Shown: positions 52,965 to 62,285 of the stretch, in pieces
How positions within the stretch are numbered: the first letter of the stretch is position 1
Layout of the letters: the number at the start of each line of letters is the position of its first letter
Assembly (NCBI GenBank): GCA_016840385.1
Contig: JAEOSL010000004.1
Coordinates: 40,806 to 104,805 of the forward strand
Reading direction: 5' to 3'
Length of the DNA: 64,000 nucleotides
Source of the DNA: Candidatus Thorarchaeota archaeon
GTDB lineage: Archaea > Asgardarchaeota > Thorarchaeia > Thorarchaeales > Thorarchaeaceae
Made by a program: the position numbers and the translations under genes
The notes under the pieces: generated by a model
What the model was told of the DNA's origin: nothing
Database searches by the model: none
Seen by the model: the letters and a program-made list of their open reading frames with translations, nothing else

Positions 52965-54506
52965 CTAGGCATCTAGTAGAGAACCTGTAATCTTCTCGGT
53001 AGGAGTTACAATTTCGCCATCATTCATGAGGTTACGTATCTTTTCGATATCAGAGGACAGTACTCGATCATCTTCAAGTTTAGGAACTACTTTTCGTATC
53101 ACAGATTTGGCAGATTCAAGAAGTTTTGATGCTTTCAAAGGAGCAAGTAGGTCTATACCCTGAGTCGCGCACATATACTCAATCGCAATGACATTCTTGA
53201 CGTTCTCAAGAATGATTGATGCTTTACGGGCTGCAATAGTACCCATGCTTACATGATCTTCTTGGTCAGCACTTGTTGGAATTGAATCAACACTAGCAGG
53301 ATGTGCTAGAACTTTGTTTTCTGAAACCAGTGCAGCTGCAGTATATTGAGCAATCATCATACCATTTTCTAGTCCACCTTCAGTAGTTAGAAATGCAGGT
53401 AGACCACTCAGATGAGGATTGACAAGTCGATTTACTCTCCGCTCTGAGATATTTGCAAGCTCTGATAATGCAATGCCAAGAAAGTCCATTGCAAGAGCAA
53501 TTGGTTGCCCGTGAAAATTACCTCCAGAAACTACCGCTCCGTCATCTGTGAAGATTAGAGGATTATCTGTCGCAGAATTGATCTCAGTCTCAATCACACT
53601 CTGCACATATCGAATAGCATCAAGTGATGCACCAATAACCTGCGGTGCACAACGAAGTGAATAAGCGTCCTGAACCTTCCCACATTCAGCATGAGATTGG
53701 TTAATCTCACTATCAATGAGAAGTGTCCTCATTGCAGCGGCAACATCTATTTGTCCCTCATGAGCACGAATATCATGGATTCTCTTGTCTAATGCTGCAC
53801 GAGTGCCGCGTAGAGCCTCTAGACTCAGACTTGCAGCAATCAATGCATCCTTGACAGTATTCATTGCATCGTACACTGTAAGTGCACCAACGGAGGTCAT
53901 GGGTTGAGTACCATTGATGAGCGCAACACCCTCTTTAGCTTGAAGTGAAACTGGTGCAAGTCCTGCTTTCTTCATAGCTTTAAGCCCATCCATTCGTTCT
54001 CCTTTGTAGAAAGCTTCGCCCTCGCCAATCAACACGAGAACCATATGTGCTAATGGTGCCAGGTCTCCACTGGATCCGACAGATCCCTTTTGTGGCACAA
54101 CAGGAATCACACCTGAATTGAGCATTCCAATGAGAGTGTCAAGGGTTTCAAATCGGATTCCCGAATATCCCTTTGCCAGTGCATTTGCACGAAGAAGCAT
54201 CATCCCGCGGACAACTTCAATCGAAAATGGTTGTCCCACTCCTGCACTATGACTGCGAATCAAGTTCACTTGGAGTTTGGCTAAATCCTCAGGTCCAATT
54301 GATACACTTGCGAGGTCTCCAAATCCAGTGTTTACACCATAAACTGTACGACCTTCTTTGATAGCATTCTCAATAACGTCACGACTCTTCTTGATCTGTT
54401 CAATCGCAGAATCTGCAATCTCTACTTTCTTACCAAAACGAGCTACTTGAACAACGTCATCAATTGTTAGACTCTCACCATCAATCGCAACGACCATTGT
54501 ATCCAC
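52965..54506 (-). CDS. hutH: Histidine ammonia-lyase
   Basis: First step of histidine degradation: converts histidine to urocanate and ammonia. 513 residues, full length. The active-site segment is GSVGSSGDLAPLAHM (141-155). The tripeptide that cyclises to the MIO cofactor is normally Ala-Ser-Gly; here it reads Ser145-Ser146-Gly147. Other motifs are normal (YGVNTGFGDLA, NPLIFTDDG, SADQEDHVSMG). The start is GTG 54506 or ATG 54497. It lies 78 bases downstream of hutU on the same strand. Confidence 0.93.
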   Translation of the reverse strand: MDTMVVAIDGESLTIDDVVQVARFGKKVEIADSAIEQIKKSRDVIENAIKEGRTVYGVNTGFGDLASVSIGPEDLAKLQVNLIRSHSAGVGQPFSIEVVRGMMLLRANALAKGYSGIRFETLDTLIGMLNSGVIPVVPQKGSVGSSGDLAPLAHMVLVLIGEGEAFYKGERMDGLKAMKKAGLAPVSLQAKEGVALINGTQPMTSVGALTVYDAMNTVKDALIAASLSLEALRGTRAALDKRIHDIRAHEGQIDVAAAMRTLLIDSEINQSHAECGKVQDAYSLRCAPQVIGASLDAIRYVQSVIETEINSATDNPLIFTDDGAVVSGGNFHGQPIALAMDFLGIALSELANISERRVNRLVNPHLSGLPAFLTTEGGLENGMMIAQYTAAALVSENKVLAHPASVDSIPTSADQEDHVSMGTIAARKASIILENVKNVIAIEYMCATQGIDLLAPLKASKLLESAKSVIRKVVPKLEDDRVLSSDIEKIRNLMNDGEIVTPTEKITGSLLDA

Positions 54507-54584
54507 CAGAGTGCAAAGTCAGCAATACTGACTGCAATTAGACGTTCCCTGAAGCTTACTTTTGTAGTTATCGAACAGAATGTA

Positions 54585-55979
54585 CTAACGGTCTTTGACT
54601 GCTTTCTCAACCAAGTCCTCAACAAGACCCTTCTTTGGAATATGTGGAAGTGATATCTGTCCTTTATCCCCAAGTCGTTTATTCCATTCGACCACGGTTT
54701 CCATTGCATGTTCATTCCTAGCCCATGCACGTCTGGCAACTCCACCCATGACATCCCAATCTAATGCAGATTTTATGATGCCGTCAACTCGTTCAGTACC
54801 ATCGAGGACTAATCCAAAACCACCATTGATTGCTTTGCCTGTCCCAACTCCACCGCCATTAGAGAGAACACACATTGTCATTCCACGAGCTACATCACCT
54901 GCCCAGCACTGATGAGCCATGTCGCTCATGACATTGCTTCCATCTCGAATGTTAGCAGTTTCACGGAAGGGGGAATCTGTTCCGCCAGTATCATGATGGT
55001 CTCGACCAAGCATGATAGGCCCAACCTTACCTTCTCGCACCAGTTTATTGAACTCGAGGGCAATATTCACTCGTCCCTGAGCATCAGCATAGAGGATTCG
55101 TGCCTGAGAACCAACAACAAGTGCATTTTTCTCTGCATCTCGAATCCAGGTGTAATTATCACGGTCCTGACCTCTGCGATTTGGATCAATCTTGGACATT
55201 GCTGCGTTATCTGTTGCAATGAGATCTTCATGTTTCCCGCTTAGACATACCCAGCGGAAAGGTCCGTAACCGTAGTCAAAGCAGATTGGCCCCATGATAT
55301 CCTCAACATATGAAGGAAAGATGAAACCATCATTGGTGTTCACACCATTCTTTGCAATTTTAGTTACCCCCGCATCAAAGACTGCTTTCATGAATGAATT
55401 ACCATAATCCCAGAAGAAAGTTCCACGTTCAGTCATGGTTTCAATGAGTTCAAACTGGTAGCGGAGGGATTTGTCAACTAATTCATTGAACTTGTCCCTA
55501 TCATTCTTGAGTAACTCACGTCCTTCGTCAAAGGATACTCCATGAGGGGTATATCCTCCATCGTAGACAGCATGACAAGAGGTCTGGTCGGAGGCGAGTT
55601 CAATCGCGACATTGTTCTTGACAATGTATTCCCAGATATCGACTACGTTTCCATAGTATCCAATAGATACAGGTTCACCGCTTTTCCGATACTCTTCCAC
55701 CCAATCAAAGATCTGTCCAAGATCATCAGAGTACTTGGTGAGCCAGCCCTGTTCATGTCGGGTTTCTATACGGCTCTTGTCAACTTCAGCAATGAGACCT
55801 ATTCCACCAGCAATCTCAACAGCCTTAGCTTGCGCACCACTCATTCCTCCAAGACCAGAAGTCAGGAAGACCTTTCCTGAGAGGTCTTTATCATCAGGTA
55901 GTCCAAGATATATTCGACCTGCGTTCAGTAGGGTAATGTAGGTTCCATGCCTATCCCTTGTGGGCCGATGTACATCCAA
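54585..55979 (-). CDS. hutU: Urocanase, C-terminal part (frameshifted from N-terminal part)
   Basis: The catalytic and C-terminal portion of urocanate hydratase, 464 codons. From GTYITLLNAGRIYLG it follows the family: LTSGLGGMSGAQAKAVEIAGG (NAD-binding), IAEVDK, DQTSCHAVYDGGYTPHG, and GGGVGTGKAINGGFG. The TTG at its nominal start is not a real start; the frame is joined to 55925-56611 by restoring one base at 55950-55951. Joined, the protein would be about 675 residues, the long eukaryotic-type urocanase and not the 550-residue bacterial form. Confidence 0.88.
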   Translation of the reverse strand: MDVHRPTRDRHGTYITLLNAGRIYLGLPDDKDLSGKVFLTSGLGGMSGAQAKAVEIAGGIGLIAEVDKSRIETRHEQGWLTKYSDDLGQIFDWVEEYRKSGEPVSIGYYGNVVDIWEYIVKNNVAIELASDQTSCHAVYDGGYTPHGVSFDEGRELLKNDRDKFNELVDKSLRYQFELIETMTERGTFFWDYGNSFMKAVFDAGVTKIAKNGVNTNDGFIFPSYVEDIMGPICFDYGYGPFRWVCLSGKHEDLIATDNAAMSKIDPNRRGQDRDNYTWIRDAEKNALVVGSQARILYADAQGRVNIALEFNKLVREGKVGPIMLGRDHHDTGGTDSPFRETANIRDGSNVMSDMAHQCWAGDVARGMTMCVLSNGGGVGTGKAINGGFGLVLDGTERVDGIIKSALDWDVMGGVARRAWARNEHAMETVVEWNKRLGDKGQISLPHIPKKGLVEDLVEKAVKDR

Positions 55980-56611
55980 CCTCCAGCTGTCATTTGACCA
56001 TAATTCGCTACACCCATGGCTGCAGCATGATGGAAACCATCAAGGGTGTCAAACATCCCAACCATGAGACCGTTTGTCGATAGAACTCTAGGTGCTTCTT
56101 TTCGTGATGGAAAGAGACCTACCGGATGTCCTGAACTGACCACCAGGGTCTGGTCCTCAGTCATATTTTCCAAGTATTTCATAATCAGTTGATATTGCAT
56201 CCAGTTCTGACAGACCTGACCTGATTCTCCATACGTTACTAGCTCATATGGATAGAGTGCGATATCAAAATCGAGGTTATTATCAATCATAAGTTGAATT
56301 GCTCGTGCTTCCAAGATGCCCTTGTACTCATCAACTGACTTTGCTTTCAACGATCCTTGTGGTCTATACCGGTATCCATAGATTCGACCCTTCGTCAAAA
56401 GCTCATCGAGAAACTCTGGTGCCAGCTTTTCATGGTGTTTAGAAGGAACGTAGCGTAGTGCATTCTTCAATGCAGTTACTGTTTCATTCTTGGTCAAATC
56501 AAAACCTCGATCTGGAGCCCTCCGATACTTTGAATCAAATTCTGGTTTAGAAGGAAGCTCTGAAGAAAGTTTGATTTTCATTGCCTTGGAAACATCTAGC
56601 ATGCGGTTCAC
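55925..56611 (-). CDS. hutU: Urocanase, N-terminal part (ends in a frameshift)
   Basis: The N-terminal 228 codons of urocanate hydratase, which converts urocanate to imidazolone propionate. KNALRYVPSKHHEKLAPEFLDEL, ELVTYGESGQVCQNWMQY and SGHPVGLFPSRKEAPRV match the long-type family. After GGWMYIGPQGI the frame runs out into GMEPTLPY and stops, whereas the family continues as VHGT. One base is missing in the codon between Ile and His. The rest of both halves is undamaged, so this is either a very recent mutation, a sequencing error or a recoding site. The start is GTG 56611. Confidence 0.86.
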   Translation of the reverse strand: MNRMLDVSKAMKIKLSSELPSKPEFDSKYRRAPDRGFDLTKNETVTALKNALRYVPSKHHEKLAPEFLDELLTKGRIYGYRYRPQGSLKAKSVDEYKGILEARAIQLMIDNNLDFDIALYPYELVTYGESGQVCQNWMQYQLIMKYLENMTEDQTLVVSSGHPVGLFPSRKEAPRVLSTNGLMVGMFDTLDGFHHAAAMGVANYGQMTAGGWMYIGPQGIGMEPTLPY

Positions 56612-56719
56612 TGCCTGAATGAGTTTAGGATGAGTCTACATAAAGAGGTTATCGAATGGATTTTGTTGGATTGCAGAGCCCATCCCTTTTGTTTTGGGAG
56701 GACCCTACAATCACGTTCC

Positions 56720-57124
56720 CTAAGGAGGTAGGAGAGTATTGAATAATTCCAGACCGGGATCTCCTTTGATCTTTAGAACTGCACTCCAAATACCTTCAGT
56801 TGAAAGAATACCCAGAGAGAATCCCGCATCTTGCAGTGTAAGTAAATATTTGAGATGATGAAGATTGGTATCGATAAATTTCCGAGCTTTTTCCTGTTCA
56901 GTAGTTGTGGAAGGACAAGTAGGCTCAATGATGCAATTTGGAAGTGATACTTCAATCTCGATTGTACTGATTTTTGGGGCCATCTGATATCGAATGACCA
57001 TTATCCGGACCCACGGAGTTTCTAGTAATTTAGACACGCATTCACCAGAAATACAAGTATCTGAAACGACTGGTCCAGAGATTGTATCACGATATTGTTG
57101 GAGTAAGTCTGTAGCCGTTAACAT
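56720..57124 (-). CDS. Unknown small protein upstream of hutU
   Basis: A 134-residue soluble protein (MLTATDLLQQYRDTISGPVVSDTCISGECVSKLLETPW ...). It has three Cys, including SDTCISGEC, and a Pro/Cys-rich LPNCIIEPTCPS. No family recognised. It lies between the small winged-helix gene (57163-57432) and hutU on the same strand and may be co-transcribed with the hut genes. Confidence 0.55.
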   Translation of the reverse strand: MLTATDLLQQYRDTISGPVVSDTCISGECVSKLLETPWVRIMVIRYQMAPKISTIEIEVSLPNCIIEPTCPSTTTEQEKARKFIDTNLHHLKYLLTLQDAGFSLGILSTEGIWSAVLKIKGDPGLELFNTLLPP

Positions 57125-57162
57125 TAATTAAATCACCTCAGTGTTATCGAATAATCATTCAA

Positions 57163-57432
57163 TTATGCTATGCCTAATCCATAACGGGTAAACACTGCTT
57201 GAGCTTTATCCAAATTCACCGAGTAGAGTGTACGTCTCATATCTCCAAGATTTGGAATCTTCTGACAAATCTTAGTATCGACAAGACGGTCTAATGCAAA
57301 AGTCACTGTTCGTAGAGGTACCTTAGCCTCCTGACTGATAACTCTTGGAGGAAGAGGTCCTCTTTTTGTTAGAAACTGCAGTACTACAAGAGCACTCTTT
57401 GGTAGCCGTATTCCGTGAACCATTTTAATCAT
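57163..57432 (-). CDS. Small winged-helix transcription regulator (paralogue 1)
   Basis: An 89-residue MarR/ArsR-like winged helix: KSALVVLQFLTKRGPLPPRVISQEAKVPLRTVTFALDRLVDTKICQKIPNLGDMRRTLYSVN. No separate effector domain. It is clearly paralogous to the 97-residue protein at 58982-59275 (shared KSALxxL, RTVxFALxxL, KIPNLxDMRR). The pair flanks the M20 peptidase gene. It probably regulates the peptidase and the hut genes, which is an inference from position. Confidence 0.82.
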   Translation of the reverse strand: MIKMVHGIRLPKSALVVLQFLTKRGPLPPRVISQEAKVPLRTVTFALDRLVDTKICQKIPNLGDMRRTLYSVNLDKAQAVFTRYGLGIA

Positions 57433-57626
57433 CTCTTTGTTAGATCTCTATGAATTGCTGGGGAGAGAATGGATATCTATTCGCGTGAGAAAATGTGTTC
57501 AGAATACGACGAATCGTGCTTTAGGAATGTAAAAAAACGAGAAATTAGCTTCCGAAATGTGCATTCTCAAAATCTGACTCGCCAGCGACCTTTTTAGTCT
57601 GTCAAACAATGGAATTTTGACTGACA

Positions 57627-58967
57627 ATGGAAATGCTAGATGAGATAACAGGTCTAATGCAAGAAATGATTCGTAACAAATGCATTAACCCTCCAGGAAA
57701 CGAGATGAAATCAATTCGAACGGTTGAACAGTTCCTTTCATCATATGGTATTGAATCAGAGATATTCGAATCAGCCCCAGATCGAGGAAATCTACTCGCA
57801 GTAATGGAAGGTGGTGGGGACCATCCAAGTTTGATGCTCGGTCCTGCACATGTAGATGTAGTTCCGGTAGAGAATGAGAAAGATTGGTTAGTACCACCAT
57901 TTGATGGTACAATCAAAGATGGTGTCATCTGGGGAAGAGGGTCTCTCGACATGCTCTATATTGTTGCATGCCAGACTGTAGTGTTCGCAAAACTGCATCA
58001 GGAGGGATTCAAACCTAAGGGAAACCTCAAACTGTGTATTGTAGCAGATGAAGAATCTGGTGGAAACTATGGTGCGAATTGGCTCATTCAGAACCATCCT
58101 GAAAAAATGAAAGTTGATTATCTTATCACAGAGGCAGGTGGTGATCACATTGGTCCGCATCGAATTACCTATGTTTATGGAGAAAAGGGAAAAGCTTGGA
58201 CAAGGCTCAGTTTTCGAGGAGAAGAGTCGCATGGTTCAGCTCCTTTCAAATCGAAAAATGCAGTAGTCAAAATGGCAAAAGCAATTCAACGAATTTCTGA
58301 ATATCAACCACCACGAAATACTTCTCTCCTGAAACCATTCATCAAAGCCATGGGAATAGGGACCGTAACAAGAGCTCTAATGGGAAATACCAGAACACTT
58401 GGTTTCATGTTAGAACAGCTCTCTAAACGAAGCATGGGAGATGCAGTATTTCTAAATACCATGACTCAGATGACTATCTCACCAAATGTATGTGAAGGTG
58501 GAGCAAAAATAAACATAGTCCCTGGACAGGCTATGGTCGACGTTGACGTTCGTACGCTACCGGGCCAAGATATGGAATATGTATTCGCTCAATTTAGAAA
58601 AGCCTTGGGTAATTTGGTAGATGATGTCAAAATTGAAGGTGCCCCTGTTGATATTGGCGGAAGATTTCATCCAGGAAACATTAGTGAGATGGAGTCACCA
58701 TTGGTAAGGATAATGGAGTCAGTAGTTAGAAACCTGAGGGGGCAGGAGATGACTCTAGTTCCAATGGTATCACCAGGTGCAACAGATAGTCGCTTTTTCA
58801 GAAGAGCATTTGGAACTAATGCATATGGTTTTAGCATCCATGATGGAAGTCTTGGAACTGGAGAGATCATGGCAATGTTCCATGGCACGGATGAAAGGGT
58901 TCCTCTTGAAACTCTTGAACTTACATCCAAGGGATACATGGAAATCGTACGAAAGTTCCTTGGCTAA
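57627..58967 (+). CDS. M20-family metallopeptidase/amidohydrolase
   Basis: A 446-residue zinc hydrolase of the ArgE/DapE/CPG2 group. GPAHVDVVPV (first His/Asp ligand), WGRGSLDML (bridging Asp), DEESGGNYGAN (catalytic and ligand Glu), a dimerisation domain insert and PGATDSRFFRR near the C-terminus. It removes an acyl or amino acid group from an N-acyl amino acid or dipeptide; the substrate is unknown. Position between two paralogous regulators and beside the hut genes allows a role in the late steps of histidine breakdown, where no HutG or FTCD gene is seen in this window. Confidence 0.85.
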   Translation: MEMLDEITGLMQEMIRNKCINPPGNEMKSIRTVEQFLSSYGIESEIFESAPDRGNLLAVMEGGGDHPSLMLGPAHVDVVPVENEKDWLVPPFDGTIKDGVIWGRGSLDMLYIVACQTVVFAKLHQEGFKPKGNLKLCIVADEESGGNYGANWLIQNHPEKMKVDYLITEAGGDHIGPHRITYVYGEKGKAWTRLSFRGEESHGSAPFKSKNAVVKMAKAIQRISEYQPPRNTSLLKPFIKAMGIGTVTRALMGNTRTLGFMLEQLSKRSMGDAVFLNTMTQMTISPNVCEGGAKINIVPGQAMVDVDVRTLPGQDMEYVFAQFRKALGNLVDDVKIEGAPVDIGGRFHPGNISEMESPLVRIMESVVRNLRGQEMTLVPMVSPGATDSRFFRRAFGTNAYGFSIHDGSLGTGEIMAMFHGTDERVPLETLELTSKGYMEIVRKFLG

Positions 58968-58981
58968 TCGATTCTGCACAA

Positions 58982-59275
58982 TCATAAATTCTTCTGTAAC
59001 GAGAAGGGAGATGTGATTGCAGAGTCACTGTACCTCTGAAGCATGTCCTTTGCAGCTTCCGTGTCAACATGATATTTGGGACGACGCATATCATGTAAGT
59101 TTGGGATTTTCTTAAGCAACTGTCGACCTAGTAGCTTGCGTAGTGCAAAGCTAACTGTTCGAGGAGCCATATCCAGCTTTTCACTGATTTCTATAGGGCA
59201 CATTGGTCCATGATTAATTAGTGCTCCAAGGATTGCGAGCGCGCTTTTGGGAGTTTTTCCTGGTCGAATAGTCAA
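58982..59275 (-). CDS. Small winged-helix transcription regulator (paralogue 2)
   Basis: A 97-residue winged helix: KSALAILGALINHGPMCPIEISEKLDMAPRTVSFALRKLLGRQLLKKIPNLHDMRRPKYHVD. It is the paralogue of 57163-57432, about 45% identical by eye over 65 residues. It is convergent with the M20 peptidase gene. The C-terminal tail is about ten residues longer than in its paralogue. Confidence 0.82.
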   Translation of the reverse strand: MTIRPGKTPKSALAILGALINHGPMCPIEISEKLDMAPRTVSFALRKLLGRQLLKKIPNLHDMRRPKYHVDTEAAKDMLQRYSDSAITSPFSLQKNL

Positions 59276-59497
59276 TATAGTAACAACCTCTAATCTTTTT
59301 GTCTGAAATATAGGACTCTAGAATCAATATGTATCTGCGTGAACTCAAAAAGGAAGATTTGGTCTAAAATTAGGGTAAAAACAGCTCAAAAAAGAAACAA
59401 GTGATGCGGTTTTGAGACGTTAATTGAAATTGCCGATTAATTGATTACAATGTATATTTACAGAGTGAGATAAGAGGACAAACTACAGGTGAATTGA

Positions 59498-59857
59498 ATG
59501 GCAGGAATCATTTTCTTCAAAACAACAATGCTTCAAGATATTGTAGATTTCTATGTGAATGAGGCAGGAATGCACATCTGGTTAGAGCAGGCTGAATGTG
59601 TTATTCTCAATCATGGTAACTTTCTCTTAGGTTTTTGTGAGCGTGATGCATCAGAAACAGAAGGGTGCATTACTCTTTTCTATCCATCAAAGGAAGATGT
59701 TGATGTGATGTATGATCAACTGAAGTACATCTCAACATCTGAACCTGCGGTCAATGAGAAATATCAAATCTATAATTTCTTCACTGAGGATCCAGAAGGA
59801 AGAACCTTAGAATTCCAAGCCTTTCTTCACCCAATCGAACCTGTAGGCTTTTTATAA
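59498..59857 (+). CDS. VOC (glyoxalase/bleomycin-resistance fold) protein
   Basis: A 119-residue single VOC module: IIFFKTTMLQDIVDFYVNEAGM at the N-terminus and NFFTEDPEGRTLEFQAFLHP at the C-terminus, with the usual Glu ligand in LEFQ. The N-terminal His ligand position is not obvious, so it may bind rather than catalyse. Its 3' end overlaps the convergent WD40 gene by 31 bases. Confidence 0.78.
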   Translation: MAGIIFFKTTMLQDIVDFYVNEAGMHIWLEQAECVILNHGNFLLGFCERDASETEGCITLFYPSKEDVDVMYDQLKYISTSEPAVNEKYQIYNFFTEDPEGRTLEFQAFLHPIEPVGFL

Positions 59858-60762
59858 CCATTAAAATCGGCTTTAGGAAGGTAGCGAACATTACCATCTT
59901 GGCATCCAAAGTAGATATGGTCATCATCGTGAACCAAATTAACGATTCGACCCACACCAGATTCGATTGTTGCTAATTCAGTCCAATCAGACTTTGAATA
60001 CACTCTTACTGTGCCATCATCTGACGCTGAATAAACATAGGATTCGTCTACACCTAGAGCGTTCACATTGTCATCATGACCTTTCAATGTCTGAATACAA
60101 TTCCAACCCTTTTTGTCCCAAACTCTAACAGCACTCTCAAACGTTGGGGGTCGTGGAGATCCAGGACCGCCCCACCATAATTCGCCCGACCCGGAATATA
60201 CATACTTTTCATCGACACATAAAGATAGTATAGTAGCCTCATGACCATGAAGGGAAGCAACCCTACGAAAATCGCTACGAGCGAACACGTTAGTGCAGTT
60301 GTCGATACCTCCAGCGTAGATGTACTTCTCATCTAGAGCAATTGATAGAACAAAATGAGTCTGTGCAACAATGGACTTGATACTTGTCCAATATTCTTTG
60401 TTCCAGATTCGAACAGTAGTATCTCCTGATCCTGTAACAAGATGTTGATTATCTGCAGTTATGTCAAAGACAGTTCCAACATGACCCTTGAGAACTTCAA
60501 TCAGATCCAAATCCTGATTGTAAATTCGAATAACAGGGTCTCCGGCAATACTTCCACTGAAGAGATTCAGTCCATCCGAGAAAAGCGATACTATCTGGGT
60601 TGAAGTTTGGCCTGGAATGAATCTGGGTGAGTCTAGATGTGACTTATCCCAGACGGTTATCCCACCATCGCTATCAGATGCATACAGATTCTCATTATCA
60701 ACAGCCAGAGCGGTGACAATTACAGGATTTCCAGTAGCATTTCTAAGCACAGACGGTTTCAA
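59827..60762 (-). CDS. WD40 beta-propeller protein
   Basis: A 311-residue propeller of about seven blades with typical repeats: LKGHVGTVFDITADNQHLVTGSGD then TTVRIWNK, LHGHEATILSLCVDEKYVYSGSG, LKGHDDNVNALGVDESYVYSASDD then GTVRVYSK. No signal sequence, no extra domain; a cytoplasmic scaffold. Eukaryote-like WD40 proteins are common in Asgard genomes. The 3' end overlaps the VOC gene. Confidence 0.9.
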   Translation of the reverse strand: MKPSVLRNATGNPVIVTALAVDNENLYASDSDGGITVWDKSHLDSPRFIPGQTSTQIVSLFSDGLNLFSGSIAGDPVIRIYNQDLDLIEVLKGHVGTVFDITADNQHLVTGSGDTTVRIWNKEYWTSIKSIVAQTHFVLSIALDEKYIYAGGIDNCTNVFARSDFRRVASLHGHEATILSLCVDEKYVYSGSGELWWGGPGSPRPPTFESAVRVWDKKGWNCIQTLKGHDDNVNALGVDESYVYSASDDGTVRVYSKSDWTELATIESGVGRIVNLVHDDDHIYFGCQDGNVRYLPKADFNGYKKPTGSIG

Positions 60763-60845
60763 TGAAGTCCTCTTTGTCGGAGTTATCTTCCATCCCCATA
60801 TTTGAGAGAGTGAGGTTTCTTATACATCTTATTCTAGTAAGTAAG

Positions 60846-61430
60846 TCAGAGTGCGACAAGAGCACTGGTTTCAGGTGACCATCCGAATTCTCTAGCTTTC
60901 TTGAATGCTTCACTTGACTCAGGATAGTTCTCAGCCATCCAAAGTACAAGCCGTAGCTTGTTCCAAAGGGCAGGACTTTCTTTGTCCTCTTTTATCTCCT
61001 TTTTCACAAGTTTCGCTAATTTCTTGAATTGTTTGATTTCATTTTTTCGATTCTTAGCCGCTGTTTGTAAGAGGGTATGAATGTGTTCTGCAGATTTATC
61101 AAGAGGGTAGTCTAGAAATTCTTTGGATCGGCCCTTGAGAAAATCGTTCAATGCAGCTCTGGGGGTATCCTTTATTCGCCATAATTCACCTGTTACAAGC
61201 AGCTGCTCGTAGTCATGCTCCATGAATTTCAGAAGGTCGTGGAGATTTGATGTGACGGGGTGATCATCACTTAGTAGGTTCCTACAACATGTCCACTCAT
61301 AGTAGATAAGCTGTGAACCAATTTTACCTAGAATACTTGGTGAAGGTTCTATCTTTTTTAGATCATTAAGGACATCTTTTACTGCATACTTGGTTCTCTT
61401 AGGTAGTTTGACCATGAATTCACCCACCAA
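60846..61430 (-). CDS. Unknown helical protein
   Basis: A 194-residue, Lys-rich, almost entirely helical protein (KLPKRTKYAVKDVLNDLKKIEPSPS ... AAKNRKNEIKQFKKLAKLVKKEIKEDKE). The C-terminal part WNKLRLVLWMAENYPESSEAFKKAREFGW resembles a TPR-like helical pair. No family recognised. It lies between the WD40 and EcfT genes on the same strand. Confidence 0.55.
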   Translation of the reverse strand: MVGEFMVKLPKRTKYAVKDVLNDLKKIEPSPSILGKIGSQLIYYEWTCCRNLLSDDHPVTSNLHDLLKFMEHDYEQLLVTGELWRIKDTPRAALNDFLKGRSKEFLDYPLDKSAEHIHTLLQTAAKNRKNEIKQFKKLAKLVKKEIKEDKESPALWNKLRLVLWMAENYPESSEAFKKAREFGWSPETSALVAL

Positions 61431-61514
61431 TGACAGTAAAGTGATTGTTCTTCTCTCAGATAAATTATAACCCGATGAACATATCCAATATTCTTGAGTG
61501 GAAACAGAGTATTT

Positions 61515-62285
61515 CTAGAAGGGAATACTCCAATCAGGCAGTGGAATATAGAGTCGGATGTAAATCACAAGAATTAGCATTGCCAAGGAAAGGCAGCATA
61601 CCGCCCAGTCTCGTTTCCTGAATGATAGTTTATCCATGTAGGTCCTATTCTTGCTTGCACCGAATCCACGTGATTCCATACTCTCAGCAATTGAGAGTGC
61701 CCTGCGTATTGATACGATTATGAGTGGGACTATAATTGGGACAATATTCCGAATTCGTGTAAGGAGATTTCCTTTGTCGAGCTCGACACCTCTAGCTTTC
61801 TGAGTGTCCATAATTGCATATGCTTCCTGTCCAAGAGTTGGAACGTATCTCATAGCCATACTCATGGCAAATGCAAACTCAAATCTAACTCTCATTTGAA
61901 TGAGTGCTTGAGAGAGCTCATCAGGTTGTACTGTGAGAAAGAATGATGAGAAAGAAGTCATTAATGCTACCAATCTCAGTACTAATGCAATTGAGTAGTT
62001 GAGAGGATTAGGATAGGTTGAGAGGAGTGTATTGAAAATCAATATGAAAATCAGTAGAACCGATAATCCCTTCATGCTACGGAGCCACCGTCGTAATGAT
62101 TTCGCAGCAGCTATCAAAGGAATAAGAACTGCGAGAATTATGAGCAGCGGGAAAATCTCAAGAAATAACATTGAAATAACGGCAAGCACAATTGACAGGA
62201 GCAGCTTTGCTCTCGGGTCTAGAGCATGCATAATCGACTCTTGACGTGTGTATTGGAATACTTCAAGGAATGACAAATTACGCAC
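61515..62285 (-). CDS. ecfT: ECF transporter transmembrane subunit EcfT
   Basis: A 256-residue membrane protein of the energy-coupling-factor (CbiQ-like) family. N-terminal DPRAKLLLSIVLAVISML and the two Ala-Arg-Gly-type coupling helices, here DTQKARGVELDKGN and ESMESRGFGASKNRT, which insert in the two ATPases. It forms the energising module for vitamin or metal uptake. It overlaps the ATPase gene upstream by eight bases. Confidence 0.9.
   Translation of the reverse strand: MRNLSFLEVFQYTRQESIMHALDPRAKLLLSIVLAVISMLFLEIFPLLIILAVLIPLIAAAKSLRRWLRSMKGLSVLLIFILIFNTLLSTYPNPLNYSIALVLRLVALMTSFSSFFLTVQPDELSQALIQMRVRFEFAFAMSMAMRYVPTLGQEAYAIMDTQKARGVELDKGNLLTRIRNIVPIIVPLIIVSIRRALSIAESMESRGFGASKNRTYMDKLSFRKRDWAVCCLSLAMLILVIYIRLYIPLPDWSIPF

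Noticed and set aside
54585..55979. Separate gene starting at the TTG for the urocanase C-terminal part
   Set aside because: The first 11 codons are out-of-frame reading of the conserved YIGPQG region; a one-base repair joins it to the upstream half.
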